This document shows positions 9,214 to 18,864 of a stretch of 64,000 bases of DNA, one piece after another; within the stretch, counting starts at the first letter, position 1, and each line of letters opens with the position of its first letter. Origin of the DNA: CALFVT01 sp964513675. Its GTDB lineage: Bacteria; Pseudomonadota; Alphaproteobacteria; Caulobacterales; Maricaulaceae. The notes under the pieces are model-generated. The model was not told the DNA's origin. It did not search any database and saw only the letters and a program-made list of their open reading frames with translations. The DNA lies in assembly GCA_964513675.1 (NCBI GenBank), contig CAZEOD010000003.1, positions 1 through 64,000 of the forward strand, read 5' to 3'. Position numbers and translations under genes: made by a program.

Positions 9214-10524
9214 ATGATGAAAAATGAGGCAGGCTCTAAAAATAATAGAACATTGAATAATAGGCGTGTCGCCAATCGGCGCCTAGCCGAAAGGTCAATG
9301 GCCTTTGTGCTGGCGGGGGGACGCGGTAGCCGGCTTCATAATTTGACCGAAGTTCGCGCCAAGCCAGCTGTGTTTTTTGGCGGTAAGTTTCGTATTATTG
9401 ACTTTGCCCTGTCCAACGCGATGAATTCCGGCATAAAACGCATCGGCGTTGCAACGCAATATAAGCAACATAGCCTCATTCGGCATTTACAGCGTGGATG
9501 GAATTTTTACCGCGCGGAGCGTAATGAGAGCTTCGATATTTTACCCGCCTCCCAAACCATGTCAGAAGAAAGATGGTATGAAGGCACCGCCGATGCCGTT
9601 TATCAAAATATCCATATCATAGATAGTTATTCCAATGTTGAATATGTCGTCATTCTTGCTGGCGATCATATTTATAAAATGGATTATGAACTTATGCTCG
9701 AAGAGCATGTCAATTCCGGAGCCGATGTAACGGTTGGATGCCTTGAGGTCACGGTCAAAGAAGCGACATCTTTTGGCGTGATGCATGTCGATGAGTCTGA
9801 TGTTATTACTGATTTCCTTGAAAAACCCGCCAACCCGCCGACCATTCCCGGGCGCGATGACATATGTTTAGGCTCGATGGGCATTTACGTATTTGATAAA
9901 AAGTTTTTATTCGAGCAGCTCAGACGAGACGCCGCAGAAATTGGAAGCGACAGGGATTTTGGTAAAAATATAATTCCTTATCTTGTCAAAAACGGCAAAG
10001 CTCAGGCTCATCGTTTTCCCAAATCCTGCGTGCGCTCGGAAGGCGAAGAAGAATCCTACTGGCGCGATGTGGGAACAGTCGATGCCTATATGGAGGCCAA
10101 TTTAGACCTGACCTCTTTTGAGCCCGCCTTGAACCTTTATGATGAAAATTGGCCGATCTGGACCTATTCAGAACTCGCGCCCGGCGCAAAGTTTATTCAT
10201 GATGAAGTTGGCCGGCGCGGCAGCGCTGTAAATTCAGTTGTCTCCGGCGGCTGTATAGTCTCAGGCTCGCGGATTGACCAATCCCTTCTGTTTACAAATG
10301 TGCATGTGCACTCTTATTCATCACTAAAGCGGGCGATTATCCTTCCTGAGGTCGAAATTGGCCCCGTTGTGCAATTAACCAATGTTGTTGTTGACAAAGC
10401 CGTGCATATTCCAGATGGACTCGCCGTAGGGAATGACCCTGAACTGGATGCCAAACGGTTCTACAGAACTGAAAATGGTGTCTGCCTCATCACTCAGGCG
10501 ATGATTGATAATTTGGATATGTAA
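9214..10524 (+). CDS. glgC: Glucose-1-phosphate adenylyltransferase (ADP-glucose synthase)
   Basis: Makes ADP-glucose, the committed step of bacterial glycogen synthesis. The 436-residue protein shows the nucleotidyltransferase motif FVLAGGRGSRLHNLT with RAKPAVFFGGKFRIIDFALS, the EGTADAVYQN substrate region, GDHIYKMDY, and a left-handed beta-helix C-terminal domain. A GGAGGT ribosome-binding site lies at 9208-9213, immediately before tandem ATG codons at 9214 and 9217. The close spacing favours the second ATG, making the protein one residue shorter. It leads the glgC-glgA-glgX/malQ-pgm operon. Confidence 0.95.
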   Translation: MMKNEAGSKNNRTLNNRRVANRRLAERSMAFVLAGGRGSRLHNLTEVRAKPAVFFGGKFRIIDFALSNAMNSGIKRIGVATQYKQHSLIRHLQRGWNFYRAERNESFDILPASQTMSEERWYEGTADAVYQNIHIIDSYSNVEYVVILAGDHIYKMDYELMLEEHVNSGADVTVGCLEVTVKEATSFGVMHVDESDVITDFLEKPANPPTIPGRDDICLGSMGIYVFDKKFLFEQLRRDAAEIGSDRDFGKNIIPYLVKNGKAQAHRFPKSCVRSEGEEESYWRDVGTVDAYMEANLDLTSFEPALNLYDENWPIWTYSELAPGAKFIHDEVGRRGSAVNSVVSGGCIVSGSRIDQSLLFTNVHVHSYSSLKRAIILPEVEIGPVVQLTNVVVDKAVHIPDGLAVGNDPELDAKRFYRTENGVCLITQAMIDNLDM

Positions 10525-11991
10525 TTGGTTAAATATAAAAAGCTATCTGTCCTATGTGTCGCCTCGGAATGTTTTCCCCTCATCAAGACCGGCGGCTTAG
10601 CTGACGTGGTGGGGGCTTTGCCCCTTGCCCTGTCACAGATCGGTGTTGAGACGACGGTGTTTATACCGGGCTTTCCTGATGTTCTATCAGGGCTTGAAAA
10701 CAAAAAGACAGTTGCGGCGGTCAAGCTCCTCACGGCAAAGCCGGCCAAAGTGATAAGCGGCAAGACAGCGGCAGGCTTATCAGTTCTAGCTCTGGACGCG
10801 CCGGATTTATTTAATGTCCACGGAAATCCATATCTGACGGCGACAGGTCACGACCGGCCCTTAAACGGCGAAAAATTCGCCGCATTTTCCAAGATCGCCG
10901 CTGACATTGCCATGGGTAAGATTGGCGGGGGTAAGATTAGCGGCAAGCCCTATGATATTCTTCATGCCCATGACTGGCAGGCCGGACTTTGCGCCGCCTA
11001 TTTAAAGGCCGCTAATAATAGCCACGTTAAGACAGTTCTGACCGTTCATAACCTTGCTTTTCAGGGCCTCTTTCCAAAATCATTAAGAGGTCAGCTTGAT
11101 CTTCCCGCTGACTATTTCAGCCCCGAAGGGTTTGAATATTGGGATCAGGTCAGCTTCCTAAAAGCGGGCATGGCTTTTAGTGACCATATTACAACCGTCA
11201 GCCCCAGCTATGCTTTGGAAATACAATCTGATGATGGCGGCATGGGGTTTGGCGGTTTATTGCGGGCAAAATCCGGCCAACTCTCTGGTATATTAAACGG
11301 TATTGATTTACAGGTTTGGAACCCCGAGACTGATCCTGAAATTACGCATAATTTCGCGCCGGCTACGCCGCAGGGCAAAGTCAAAAACAAGCGCGCTTTG
11401 CAAAAATCTTTAGGTCTACGGCCCGTCAAAACTGCGCCTTTATTTACAGTTATTTCGCGCCTAACCACGCAAAAAGGTCTCGATATATTAGCCGATATGA
11501 CGGATTATATTGTCGCTCAAGGCGGACAATTAGCGCTTCTCGGCTCGGGTGATAGCGCGATTGAAGCCGCCTTTAAACAGGCGGCGAAAAAGCACCCCAC
11601 AGAAATTTCTGTCACAATTGGCTATGACGAGCCATTTGCCCACCGCCTCCAAGCGGGGGCTGATGCTATTTTCATCCCCTCGCGATTTGAGCCATGCGGC
11701 CTCACACAGCTTTGCGCCATGCGTTACGGCACTGTGCCGATTGCCGGGCGCGTTGGCGGGTTAAATGACACCATCATAGACGCCAACCCCATGGCTCTTG
11801 CCAGCGGCGTAGCGACGGGCGTGCAATTCTCACCGATTAATTCTCATATGCTATATTCCGCGATTTCCAGAAGTTTTGAGCTTTATAGAACGCCCAAACA
11901 CTGGGCCAAACTTGTTGAAAATTGTTTGAATCAAAATCTCGGTTGGGGTGCATCTGCGCAGAGATATAAAGATTTATATGGGTCAATTTAA
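10525..11991 (+). CDS. glgA: Glycogen synthase (ADP-glucose type)
   Basis: A GT5 glucosyltransferase that extends alpha-1,4-glucan from ADP-glucose. The N-terminal KTGGLADVVGALP loop and the C-terminal RFEPCGLTQLCAMRYGTVP motif are typical. The likely start is a TTG that directly follows the glgC stop codon. Its stop overlaps the next ATG (TAATG), indicating translational coupling. The protein is 488 residues. A 15-nt tandem duplication (10914-10943) encodes GKIGG/GKISG in a loop before the KPYDILHAHDW motif. Confidence 0.94.
   Translation: MVKYKKLSVLCVASECFPLIKTGGLADVVGALPLALSQIGVETTVFIPGFPDVLSGLENKKTVAAVKLLTAKPAKVISGKTAAGLSVLALDAPDLFNVHGNPYLTATGHDRPLNGEKFAAFSKIAADIAMGKIGGGKISGKPYDILHAHDWQAGLCAAYLKAANNSHVKTVLTVHNLAFQGLFPKSLRGQLDLPADYFSPEGFEYWDQVSFLKAGMAFSDHITTVSPSYALEIQSDDGGMGFGGLLRAKSGQLSGILNGIDLQVWNPETDPEITHNFAPATPQGKVKNKRALQKSLGLRPVKTAPLFTVISRLTTQKGLDILADMTDYIVAQGGQLALLGSGDSAIEAAFKQAAKKHPTEISVTIGYDEPFAHRLQAGADAIFIPSRFEPCGLTQLCAMRYGTVPIAGRVGGLNDTIIDANPMALASGVATGVQFSPINSHMLYSAISRSFELYRTPKHWAKLVENCLNQNLGWGASAQRYKDLYGSI
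10914..10943 (+). repeat. 15-nt tandem repeat (two copies) inside glgA
   Basis: Two adjacent 15-nt units (10914-10928 and 10929-10943) differ at one base. They add five residues in frame in a surface loop of glycogen synthase. Confidence 0.8.
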
Positions 11992-14900
11992 TGGCGCAAA
12001 TTTACAAGGCCGCCAAAGGTAAGCCCAGCCCTCTTGGGGCGACGCTCACGGATGACGGTATAAATTTCGCCCTCTTTTCAGCCCATGCGAGCGCTGTTAT
12101 CTTATGTTTATTCTCAGATGACGGCGCGTCTGAAATCAACCAAATTACGCTCACTCATCGCACAGGTGATATTTGGCATTGTGAGGTCAAGGGGCTGCGG
12201 GCAGGGCAGCTCTATGGATATCGCGTCGATGGGCCTTATTTACCATCTCAAGGCCACCGGTTTAACGTCAATAAGCTTCTGATTGACCCCTATGCCAAGG
12301 ATTTATCAGGCGCGTTCATACAGCATGATGCACTTTATGGATATGCCGCTGGCTCGCCGGACGCAGATATGTCGTTTGATGCGCGCGATAGCGCGCCTTA
12401 TGTGCCCAAATGCGTGGCGGGGCCTTTGCGTTTGGACTGGCAAGATGTTGAAAAACCAGACACGCCCCTCGCTGATACAATTATATATGAAGCCCATGTA
12501 AAGGGGCTGACAAAGCGCCATCCCGATATTATGCCCGCCCATAGGGGGACGTTATCGGGCCTATCTGATCCCGCCATTATATCGCATCTCACAGAGCTTG
12601 GCGTTACCGCCATTGAGCTTTTACCGCTGCAATATTTCTTCTCTGAACCCCGATTGACGGATATGGGGTTGACGAATTATTGGGGCTATAATCCGATTCA
12701 TTATTTCGCCCTTCATCACCCTTATCTGGGGGAGGGCGGCGCGCAAAGCTGGGCTAAAGCGGTAGACGCCCTTCACGCCGCCGGTATCGAAATCATACTC
12801 GATGTTGTCTATAACCATACCGCCGAGAGCTGGGAGCACGGCCCGACCCTCTCTTTTCGGGGGATCGACAATGCCTCTTATTACCAGTTACAAGAAGATG
12901 CGCGGTTTTACGTGAATCATTCCGGCTGCGGCAACACATTAGATATGAGCCACCCTGCGGTGCTAGATTTAACCTTAGAGAGCCTAAGATATTGGGTCCA
13001 AGAGATGCGCGTTGACGGATTTAGATTTGACCTCGGCCCCATATTGGGCCGCAATCCGAACGCATTTGACCCCGCCGCCAAATTTTTCACAGACATCGCC
13101 GCTGACCCCATTCTATCAAAAGTCAAAATGATTGCTGAGCCGTGGGATATTGGCCCGGGCGGCTATCAGCTTGGACAGTTCCCAAAGGGGTGGAGTGAGT
13201 GGAACGACCAATATCGTGATAATCTTCGCAGTTTTTGGCGCGGGGATGCAGGCGCCCATCAAGCCCTCGCGGGTAAATTATTAGGCGCGGCCGAGACCTT
13301 TGAGCCGTCAGGCCGAGGGCCGCAGGCAAGTGTCAATTTTATCGCCGCTCATGATGGTTTCACCCTGCGCGATACGGTCAGTTATAATCACAAACATAAT
13401 CACGCGAACGGCGAGGATAACCGCGACGGTCACGGACATAATCTATCGGATAATATGGGCGTAGAAGGCCCGACAGATGTTGATTTCATCACGGCGGTTC
13501 GCCTTAAACGCAGTAAAAATATGCTGGCGACATTAATGTTCTCCCAAGGCATTCCCATGCTCCTCGGGGGGGATGAAATCGGGCATTCCATGGGAGGAAA
13601 TAATAATGCCTATTGCCAAGACAATGACATAACATGGCTTGATTGGGCACATACAGACACTGAGCTTTTAGCCTTTACAAAGGCGCTGATAAACCTTCGC
13701 AAATCTAAGCCGCATTTTCACCAAACCGCTTATCAACACGGCGATTTAATCCCAGATACATATGTTAAAAATATAGACTGGATTCGGGCCGACGGGGAGC
13801 CGATGCATCCCGGAGATTGGGAGTCCCCCGATTTTAAATGTTTCGCGCTTTTGCTCTCCCCGCCCGATGAAGACAGCATCGCCGCCGTACTGAATCGCGG
13901 CGGAGATATTCCTGCGCCTTGGCTGGATGAAAACTGGTCGCGCGATTTGACCACTGCGGATGTTCAAACCGGCCATATCATACCCGCTGATAGCGTGAAT
14001 ATATTTACATATAAGGGGCATTTTACGCGCCCTGATATCCGCAGGGACAAGATCACGAAAGCCGCGCAGGCTTTTGGCATCATAGACAGCTATCGCGACA
14101 TTAACGGCGCGGTTCACACCGCTAATCTTGACACCAAAGAAAAGCTTTTAAAGGCCTTGGCGATTGATCCTTTAGCGCCCCAAATACCCACTATGCCGCC
14201 CGATATGAATATGGCTAAGCAGCCGCCAAACGCTCTCAACGTTTACGGCGCGGACATGCTGCGCGAAACGGGACGGGTTTGGGGCGTAACGGCCGCGCTT
14301 TACGGGCTTAGATCGAGCCGAAATTGGGGGATTGGCGATTTTGAAGACCTTGCGAGCCTGAGTGAAATCATGGCCGCCAAAGGCGCAGATTTTATCGGAA
14401 TTAATCCCGTCCATGCCTTATTCCCATCTGCGCCGCATCTTTATGCGCCCTATTCTCCATCCTCTCGGATGTTCTTAAATGTGATGTTGATAGCGCCTGA
14501 TAAAATAGCGGATTATCCTGCGCATCACGCCCCCAAAACTTTTGAAAAAACGGCGGCTGCAAACCGCTCTGAATATGTTGATTATGACGCGGTTTATGCC
14601 TTAAAAATGGCAGCCTTTGAGGCCGCCTTTGACGTCTTTTCAGGGCTGAAGCCAAGCTCATCTCGGCGCAAGGATTTTAAAGCCTTTGCTGCGAAAAACG
14701 GCACGGCCCTGCGTCATCATGCGCTTTTTGATGCCCTTTTTGAGACGCTCCCAAAATCAAAACAAAGCTATGATGGCTGGAAAAACTTTCCTCAAAAATA
14801 TAGAGATCCAGAGTCAAAGGCCTGCCGCGACTTTGCCGAAAAACAGGCCAAGCGGATTGAGTTTTATATCTATCTGCAATGGGTCGCCGATCGGCAATTA

Positions 14901-15881
14901 AGAGCGGCCCAATCCCGCGCCAAACGCGCGGGCATGTCCATTGGAATTTATCTCGATTTTGCCGTTGGCATTGTCCCGGGCGGGGCCGGCACCTGGCACG
15001 ATCAAAGCGCATTTGCCGCCAATGTCAGCCTTGGCGCGCCGGGTGATTTACATAATCCCGACGGACAGATTTGGAACCTCGCGCCTTTTAACCCGCATGT
15101 CTTAGCCCAGAATAATTATGAGCCTTATCGCGGCGCGCTCCGCCAAGCCATGTCACTTGGCGGCGCTATTCGCATCGACCATATTTTAGGACATCTTCGC
15201 AGTTTTTGGGCCCCTGATGATGGCGCCGGCGGATATGTCAGCTACCCTTTTGACGGCCTTATCCAGATGATTGCCGAAGAATCTCGGGCGCAAAACTGTC
15301 TTGTCTTCGGCGAAGACCTCGGGACTGTCCCCGATGATTTCAGAGCGCGCATGGCGCATTATGAGCTGATGGGCTGTAATATTACTTTGATTGAACGCGA
15401 TAGCGGCGGACGGCTCCTGCCGCGCGAAAATCTACGTGAGTTGTCGATAACAGCGCTATCAAATCATGACTTTCCAACCATCACAGGGTTTTGGAACGGC
15501 GAAGATTTTCGCTGGCGTGAAACGCTCGGCATTGGGGATAATCCTGAAACTTTGGCGCGGGAAAAACAGCAGCGCGAAAATGACAAATCAAGCCTCTTAG
15601 ATCTTATTCAAACCCAAGATGCCGCCGCCTTAAGACCTGACCATATGACCCCTGAGCTTATGGCGCAATTACACGCTTATTTTGCCGCCTCAAATGTCAT
15701 GGCCTTTGCTGTGCAATTAGATGATTTGATGCTGGAGCCAATGCAGGCTAATGTTCCGGGCACGACAGATGAGCAGCCTAATTGGCGGCGGCGGGCTAAG
15801 CTGAGTTTGGACGAAATAGCTATGAATGACGACATCGCAAAAATATGCCGCACTGTTAATAAAGCCCGAAAAGACCATTGA
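11991..15881 (+). CDS. Fusion of glycogen debranching enzyme (GlgX) and 4-alpha-glucanotransferase (MalQ)
   Basis: A 1296-residue single frame. Residues ~1-675 are a GlgX-type GH13 debranching enzyme: an N-terminal CBM48 with SPLGATLTDDGINFALFSA, barrel motifs VVYNHTAE, nucleophile Asp in DGFRFDLGPILG, acid/base Glu in MIAEPWDIGPGGYQLG, and AAHDGFTLRDTVSYN. From ~680 the sequence is a complete MalQ (GH77): WGVTAALYGLRSSRNWGIGD, catalytic Asp in IRIDHILGHL, Glu in VFGEDLGTVPDDF and the SNHDFPT motif. All catalytic residues of both halves are present, so both activities are expected. The fused enzymes would remove limit-dextrin branches and recycle the short maltodextrins. The gene lies between glgA (1-nt overlap) and pgm (15 nt gap). 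Confidence 0.93.
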   Translation: MAQIYKAAKGKPSPLGATLTDDGINFALFSAHASAVILCLFSDDGASEINQITLTHRTGDIWHCEVKGLRAGQLYGYRVDGPYLPSQGHRFNVNKLLIDPYAKDLSGAFIQHDALYGYAAGSPDADMSFDARDSAPYVPKCVAGPLRLDWQDVEKPDTPLADTIIYEAHVKGLTKRHPDIMPAHRGTLSGLSDPAIISHLTELGVTAIELLPLQYFFSEPRLTDMGLTNYWGYNPIHYFALHHPYLGEGGAQSWAKAVDALHAAGIEIILDVVYNHTAESWEHGPTLSFRGIDNASYYQLQEDARFYVNHSGCGNTLDMSHPAVLDLTLESLRYWVQEMRVDGFRFDLGPILGRNPNAFDPAAKFFTDIAADPILSKVKMIAEPWDIGPGGYQLGQFPKGWSEWNDQYRDNLRSFWRGDAGAHQALAGKLLGAAETFEPSGRGPQASVNFIAAHDGFTLRDTVSYNHKHNHANGEDNRDGHGHNLSDNMGVEGPTDVDFITAVRLKRSKNMLATLMFSQGIPMLLGGDEIGHSMGGNNNAYCQDNDITWLDWAHTDTELLAFTKALINLRKSKPHFHQTAYQHGDLIPDTYVKNIDWIRADGEPMHPGDWESPDFKCFALLLSPPDEDSIAAVLNRGGDIPAPWLDENWSRDLTTADVQTGHIIPADSVNIFTYKGHFTRPDIRRDKITKAAQAFGIIDSYRDINGAVHTANLDTKEKLLKALAIDPLAPQIPTMPPDMNMAKQPPNALNVYGADMLRETGRVWGVTAALYGLRSSRNWGIGDFEDLASLSEIMAAKGADFIGINPVHALFPSAPHLYAPYSPSSRMFLNVMLIAPDKIADYPAHHAPKTFEKTAAANRSEYVDYDAVYALKMAAFEAAFDVFSGLKPSSSRRKDFKAFAAKNGTALRHHALFDALFETLPKSKQSYDGWKNFPQKYRDPESKACRDFAEKQAKRIEFYIYLQWVADRQLRAAQSRAKRAGMSIGIYLDFAVGIVPGGAGTWHDQSAFAANVSLGAPGDLHNPDGQIWNLAPFNPHVLAQNNYEPYRGALRQAMSLGGAIRIDHILGHLRSFWAPDDGAGGYVSYPFDGLIQMIAEESRAQNCLVFGEDLGTVPDDFRARMAHYELMGCNITLIERDSGGRLLPRENLRELSITALSNHDFPTITGFWNGEDFRWRETLGIGDNPETLAREKQQRENDKSSLLDLIQTQDAAALRPDHMTPELMAQLHAYFAASNVMAFAVQLDDLMLEPMQANVPGTTDEQPNWRRRAKLSLDEIAMNDDIAKICRTVNKARKDH

Positions 15882-15896
15882 GAAAAGGACATTGAT

Positions 15897-17567
15897 ATGA
15901 CGGACATCAAAACGAGCCCCTTTAAAGATCAAAAACCGGGAACATCTGGACTGCGCAAAAAAGTAACGGCGTTTCAGCAGAGCCATTATCTTGAAAATTT
16001 TGTCCAATCTATTTTTGACGCCGTGCCAGAGCTACAAGGCGGCAGCCTCGTGCTCGGCGGTGATGGGCGCTATTATAATGATGTGGCGATCCAGACCATT
16101 TTGTCTATGGCGGCGGCGAATGGCGTGTCCAAAGTCATCCTTGGGCAGTCAGGCCTGCTCTCTACGCCCGCGGCCTCTTGTATCATTCGCAAATATGAAG
16201 CGGTCGGCGGCATTATTCTCTCGGCTAGCCATAACCCCGGCGGCCCGACAGGTGATTTTGGGATTAAATATAACGGCGCTAATGGCGGCCCCGCCGTGGA
16301 ATCTGTGACCGAAAAAATATATGCCCATAGCCTAAAGATCAGCGCTTATAAAACCACAGATAACGCGCCGATAAATCTTAAGGCGCTAGGCCGCACTCAT
16401 ATTAATGCCATGGAGGTTCTCATCATAGATAGCGTTCATGACTATGCCGCGCTGATGGAGGATTTATTTGATTTCAGAGCGATCCAAAACATGTTTGCGG
16501 CGGGTTTTACGTTATGTTTTGATGCTATGCACGCGATTACAGGCCCCTATGCAAAAGAGATACTCGTCAACCGCTTGGGCGCGCCCGCAGATAGCGTCAT
16601 TAACGGTACACCCTTGCCAGATTTTGGCGGGGGGCATCCTGATCCTAACCCCGTTTACGCCAAAGATTTATTTAATAAAATGTTTAGCGCGGATGCGCCT
16701 GATTTTGGCGCCTGTTCAGACGGGGACGGTGACCGCAATATTGTTCTTGGAAAAAACACTTATGTATCGCCATCCGACAGCCTTGCCGTCATCACGGCCA
16801 ATGCGCATTTAGCCAAAGGCTATAAAGGCGGCATAGCCGGCGTTGCCCGTTCCATGCCAACAAGCCGCGCCGCCGACCGTGTTGCCCAAAAACTGGGCGT
16901 TGATTGTTTTGAAACGCCAACAGGGTGGAAGTTTTTTGGCAATTTGCTAGATGCGGGCCGCATCACAATTTGCGGCGAGGAAAGCGCAGGCACAGGCTCT
17001 CATCATGTCCGTGAAAAAGATGGGTTATGGGCGATATTAATGTGGCTTAATATCATTGCCATTTCCGAAAAAAGCGTCGCCCATATTCTCCACGATCATT
17101 GGCAGGAATTTGGCCGAAATTATTATTCTCGGCATGATTATGAAGGGGTGGATAAAAGCAAGGCAAGCGCCGTAATGGCGGCCCTTGAAGATAAATTTAA
17201 TCATTTGCCCGGACGCTCATTTCACGGCGAAACGGTCTCCCGCGCCGATAGTTTTGCTTATACCGACCCCGTGGATGGCTCTATATCCGAAAATCAAGGC
17301 CTGCGCGTTGAGTTTGAAAGCGGAAGCCGCTTTGTCATCCGCCTCTCTGGGACCGGAACCGTTGGCGCGACGCTGCGGCTTTATATTGAAAAATATGTAG
17401 CGCCCCCAACTGACCTATCAACGGCTGATCTATCAACAGATGATCTATCAAAGGGCGGTCTATACCAAGACACCCAAATCGCCTTAAAAGATCTCGCCGC
17501 GCTCGCCGATGACTTAGGCCAGATAAAAACAACCTTGGGCCGTAAAGCGCCCTCCGTTATCTCTTGA
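15897..17567 (+). CDS. pgm: Phosphoglucomutase (alpha-D-glucose specific)
   Basis: Interconverts glucose-6-phosphate and glucose-1-phosphate, linking the glycogen genes to central metabolism. The 556-residue protein has the phospho-serine loop SASHNPGG, the metal loop CSDGDGDRN, the sugar-binding GEESAG(TGS) loop and the phosphate-binding RLSGTGT loop. Near the C-terminus (residues 505-519) is a threefold pentapeptide repeat, TDLST/ADLST/DDLSK, encoded by 15-nt units. This looks like a recent expansion in a loop following the last core strand. It ends the glgC operon. Confidence 0.95.
   Translation: MTDIKTSPFKDQKPGTSGLRKKVTAFQQSHYLENFVQSIFDAVPELQGGSLVLGGDGRYYNDVAIQTILSMAAANGVSKVILGQSGLLSTPAASCIIRKYEAVGGIILSASHNPGGPTGDFGIKYNGANGGPAVESVTEKIYAHSLKISAYKTTDNAPINLKALGRTHINAMEVLIIDSVHDYAALMEDLFDFRAIQNMFAAGFTLCFDAMHAITGPYAKEILVNRLGAPADSVINGTPLPDFGGGHPDPNPVYAKDLFNKMFSADAPDFGACSDGDGDRNIVLGKNTYVSPSDSLAVITANAHLAKGYKGGIAGVARSMPTSRAADRVAQKLGVDCFETPTGWKFFGNLLDAGRITICGEESAGTGSHHVREKDGLWAILMWLNIIAISEKSVAHILHDHWQEFGRNYYSRHDYEGVDKSKASAVMAALEDKFNHLPGRSFHGETVSRADSFAYTDPVDGSISENQGLRVEFESGSRFVIRLSGTGTVGATLRLYIEKYVAPPTDLSTADLSTDDLSKGGLYQDTQIALKDLAALADDLGQIKTTLGRKAPSVIS
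17409..17453 (+). repeat. 15-nt tandem repeat (three copies) inside pgm
   Basis: Three adjacent 15-nt units, each a variant of xTGAYCTATCAAnG, encode (T/A/D)DLS(T/K). In frame, in the C-terminal region of phosphoglucomutase. Confidence 0.8.
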
Positions 17568-17643
17568 TGGTCACAACAAAAATCATAGGGTAAATCTCAT
17601 AATTTTGGCTTTTTCAAAGCTTTATCTTATGCAATAAAGCCGC

Positions 17644-18549
17644 ATGAAACCAACCTTACGCCAATTAGAATATCTTGTCGCAATCGCAGATACAGGGACG
17701 TTTGGCGGGGCGGCTAAACGTACATTTGTAAGTCAACCGAGCTTATCGGCGCAAGTCAAAGATATGGAAGACCATATTGGCGCGCGTCTTTTAGAGCGCG
17801 GGCGGCACGGGGCCTTGCTGACGCCGATTGGCGAAGAAATGGTTAAACGGGCGCGGCTTGTTTTACGCCAAGTTGAGCAAATGAAAGTCATGGGCCGAGA
17901 GGCGTCAGGCACATTGGCAGGACGGATAAAACTTGGTGTTTTGCCAACAGTTGGGCCGTATTTATTACCGCAAGCCACGCGCAGGCTGCATAAAGCCTAT
18001 CCGGAATTACGGCTTTTTGTACGCGAGGAGCGCACGATTGATTTAAAAGAGCATCTCTCCAGCGGAAAATTTGATGTCATAATTGCGACGCCTAATGACC
18101 ATCCTGACAGTAAAAGCATAGATATTGTGCAAGAAAATATTTATATTTGTATCGCGCCTGATGACCCCCTTGCGGCAGAGCGCGGGCCGATAAAGCTAAG
18201 CGCCCTTAAGGGCCGAGAGTTTCTAACCTTAGGCCATGGCCATACATTTGCAATGCATGTCAAAAACCTAGCGGCTGAGGCTGGGGCGACCACAAGCGAT
18301 GAATATGAAGGCACAAGCTTAGACGCCATTCGGCAAATGGCGGCCATGGGCGGAAGCATCGCTGTGCTGCCGAGCCTCTACGCAATTTCCGAAGCTAAAC
18401 GTGACCCGCAGCTTATTGTACGCCAGATTATCCATCCCTTAGCCCAAAGACAAATCAGCCTTATCTGGCGGTTCTCCTCACCGCTTGCGCCGAAATTTGA
18501 GAAAATTGGTACAATATTTACGGATGTTGCCCAAAACATAATGGATTAA
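17644..18549 (+). CDS. OxyR-like LysR-family regulator lacking the redox cysteines
   Basis: A 301-residue LysR protein. The N-terminal HTH (LRQLEYLVAIADTGTFGGAA, SQPSLSAQVKDMEDHIG) and effector domain follow OxyR closely, including the TSLDAIRQMAAMGGSIAVLPSLYA stretch. The OxyR peroxide-sensing motif GHCLRDQAMGFC is replaced by GHTFAMHVKNLA: Thr201 and Ala210 occupy the two cysteine positions. The only visible cysteine is in the IYICIAPDD strand, so disulfide sensing of the OxyR kind is not possible. It is likely still a DNA-binding regulator with another signal. No catalase or peroxidase gene lies beside it. Confidence 0.8.
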   Translation: MKPTLRQLEYLVAIADTGTFGGAAKRTFVSQPSLSAQVKDMEDHIGARLLERGRHGALLTPIGEEMVKRARLVLRQVEQMKVMGREASGTLAGRIKLGVLPTVGPYLLPQATRRLHKAYPELRLFVREERTIDLKEHLSSGKFDVIIATPNDHPDSKSIDIVQENIYICIAPDDPLAAERGPIKLSALKGREFLTLGHGHTFAMHVKNLAAEAGATTSDEYEGTSLDAIRQMAAMGGSIAVLPSLYAISEAKRDPQLIVRQIIHPLAQRQISLIWRFSSPLAPKFEKIGTIFTDVAQNIMD

Positions 18550-18864
18550 TGTTAGACCCCTAAGATTTATATTTTTGATCTAAAATAAATTTCCATGTCT
18601 CATATTATACATAGTTTAAACCTATAAATAATAATCAATTTAACGATTAGAATAAGGCTTAAACTTGCGTAAGAGTAATTTCACCTGTTGAATTAAGCTG
18701 AAGAGGCCACTGTGCATATTGCAATCCATTTGCCTTTTAAGGGTAACGTAACCTTCCCCTGCCTATAATTTAACCCCTTCATTACATAAATATCCTCGCC
18801 GCGCCTTTGGCCATTTCCGCCTCTATAATTTCACCCTCATCTCTCGCTCGTTAGGGCCTTTTTC
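18550..18864. other. Intergenic stretch with repeated TATAAT-type promoter elements
   Basis: This AT-rich 315-bp stretch has no convincing ORF. Two similar elements, CCTATAATTTAACCCCTTCAT near 18760 and CTCTATAATTTCACCCTCAT near 18815, lie before the exporter gene; a third relative lies before nhaA (around 24026). Each contains a perfect TATAAT, so they may be -10 boxes of tandem promoters for the exporter operon. Confidence 0.4.
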
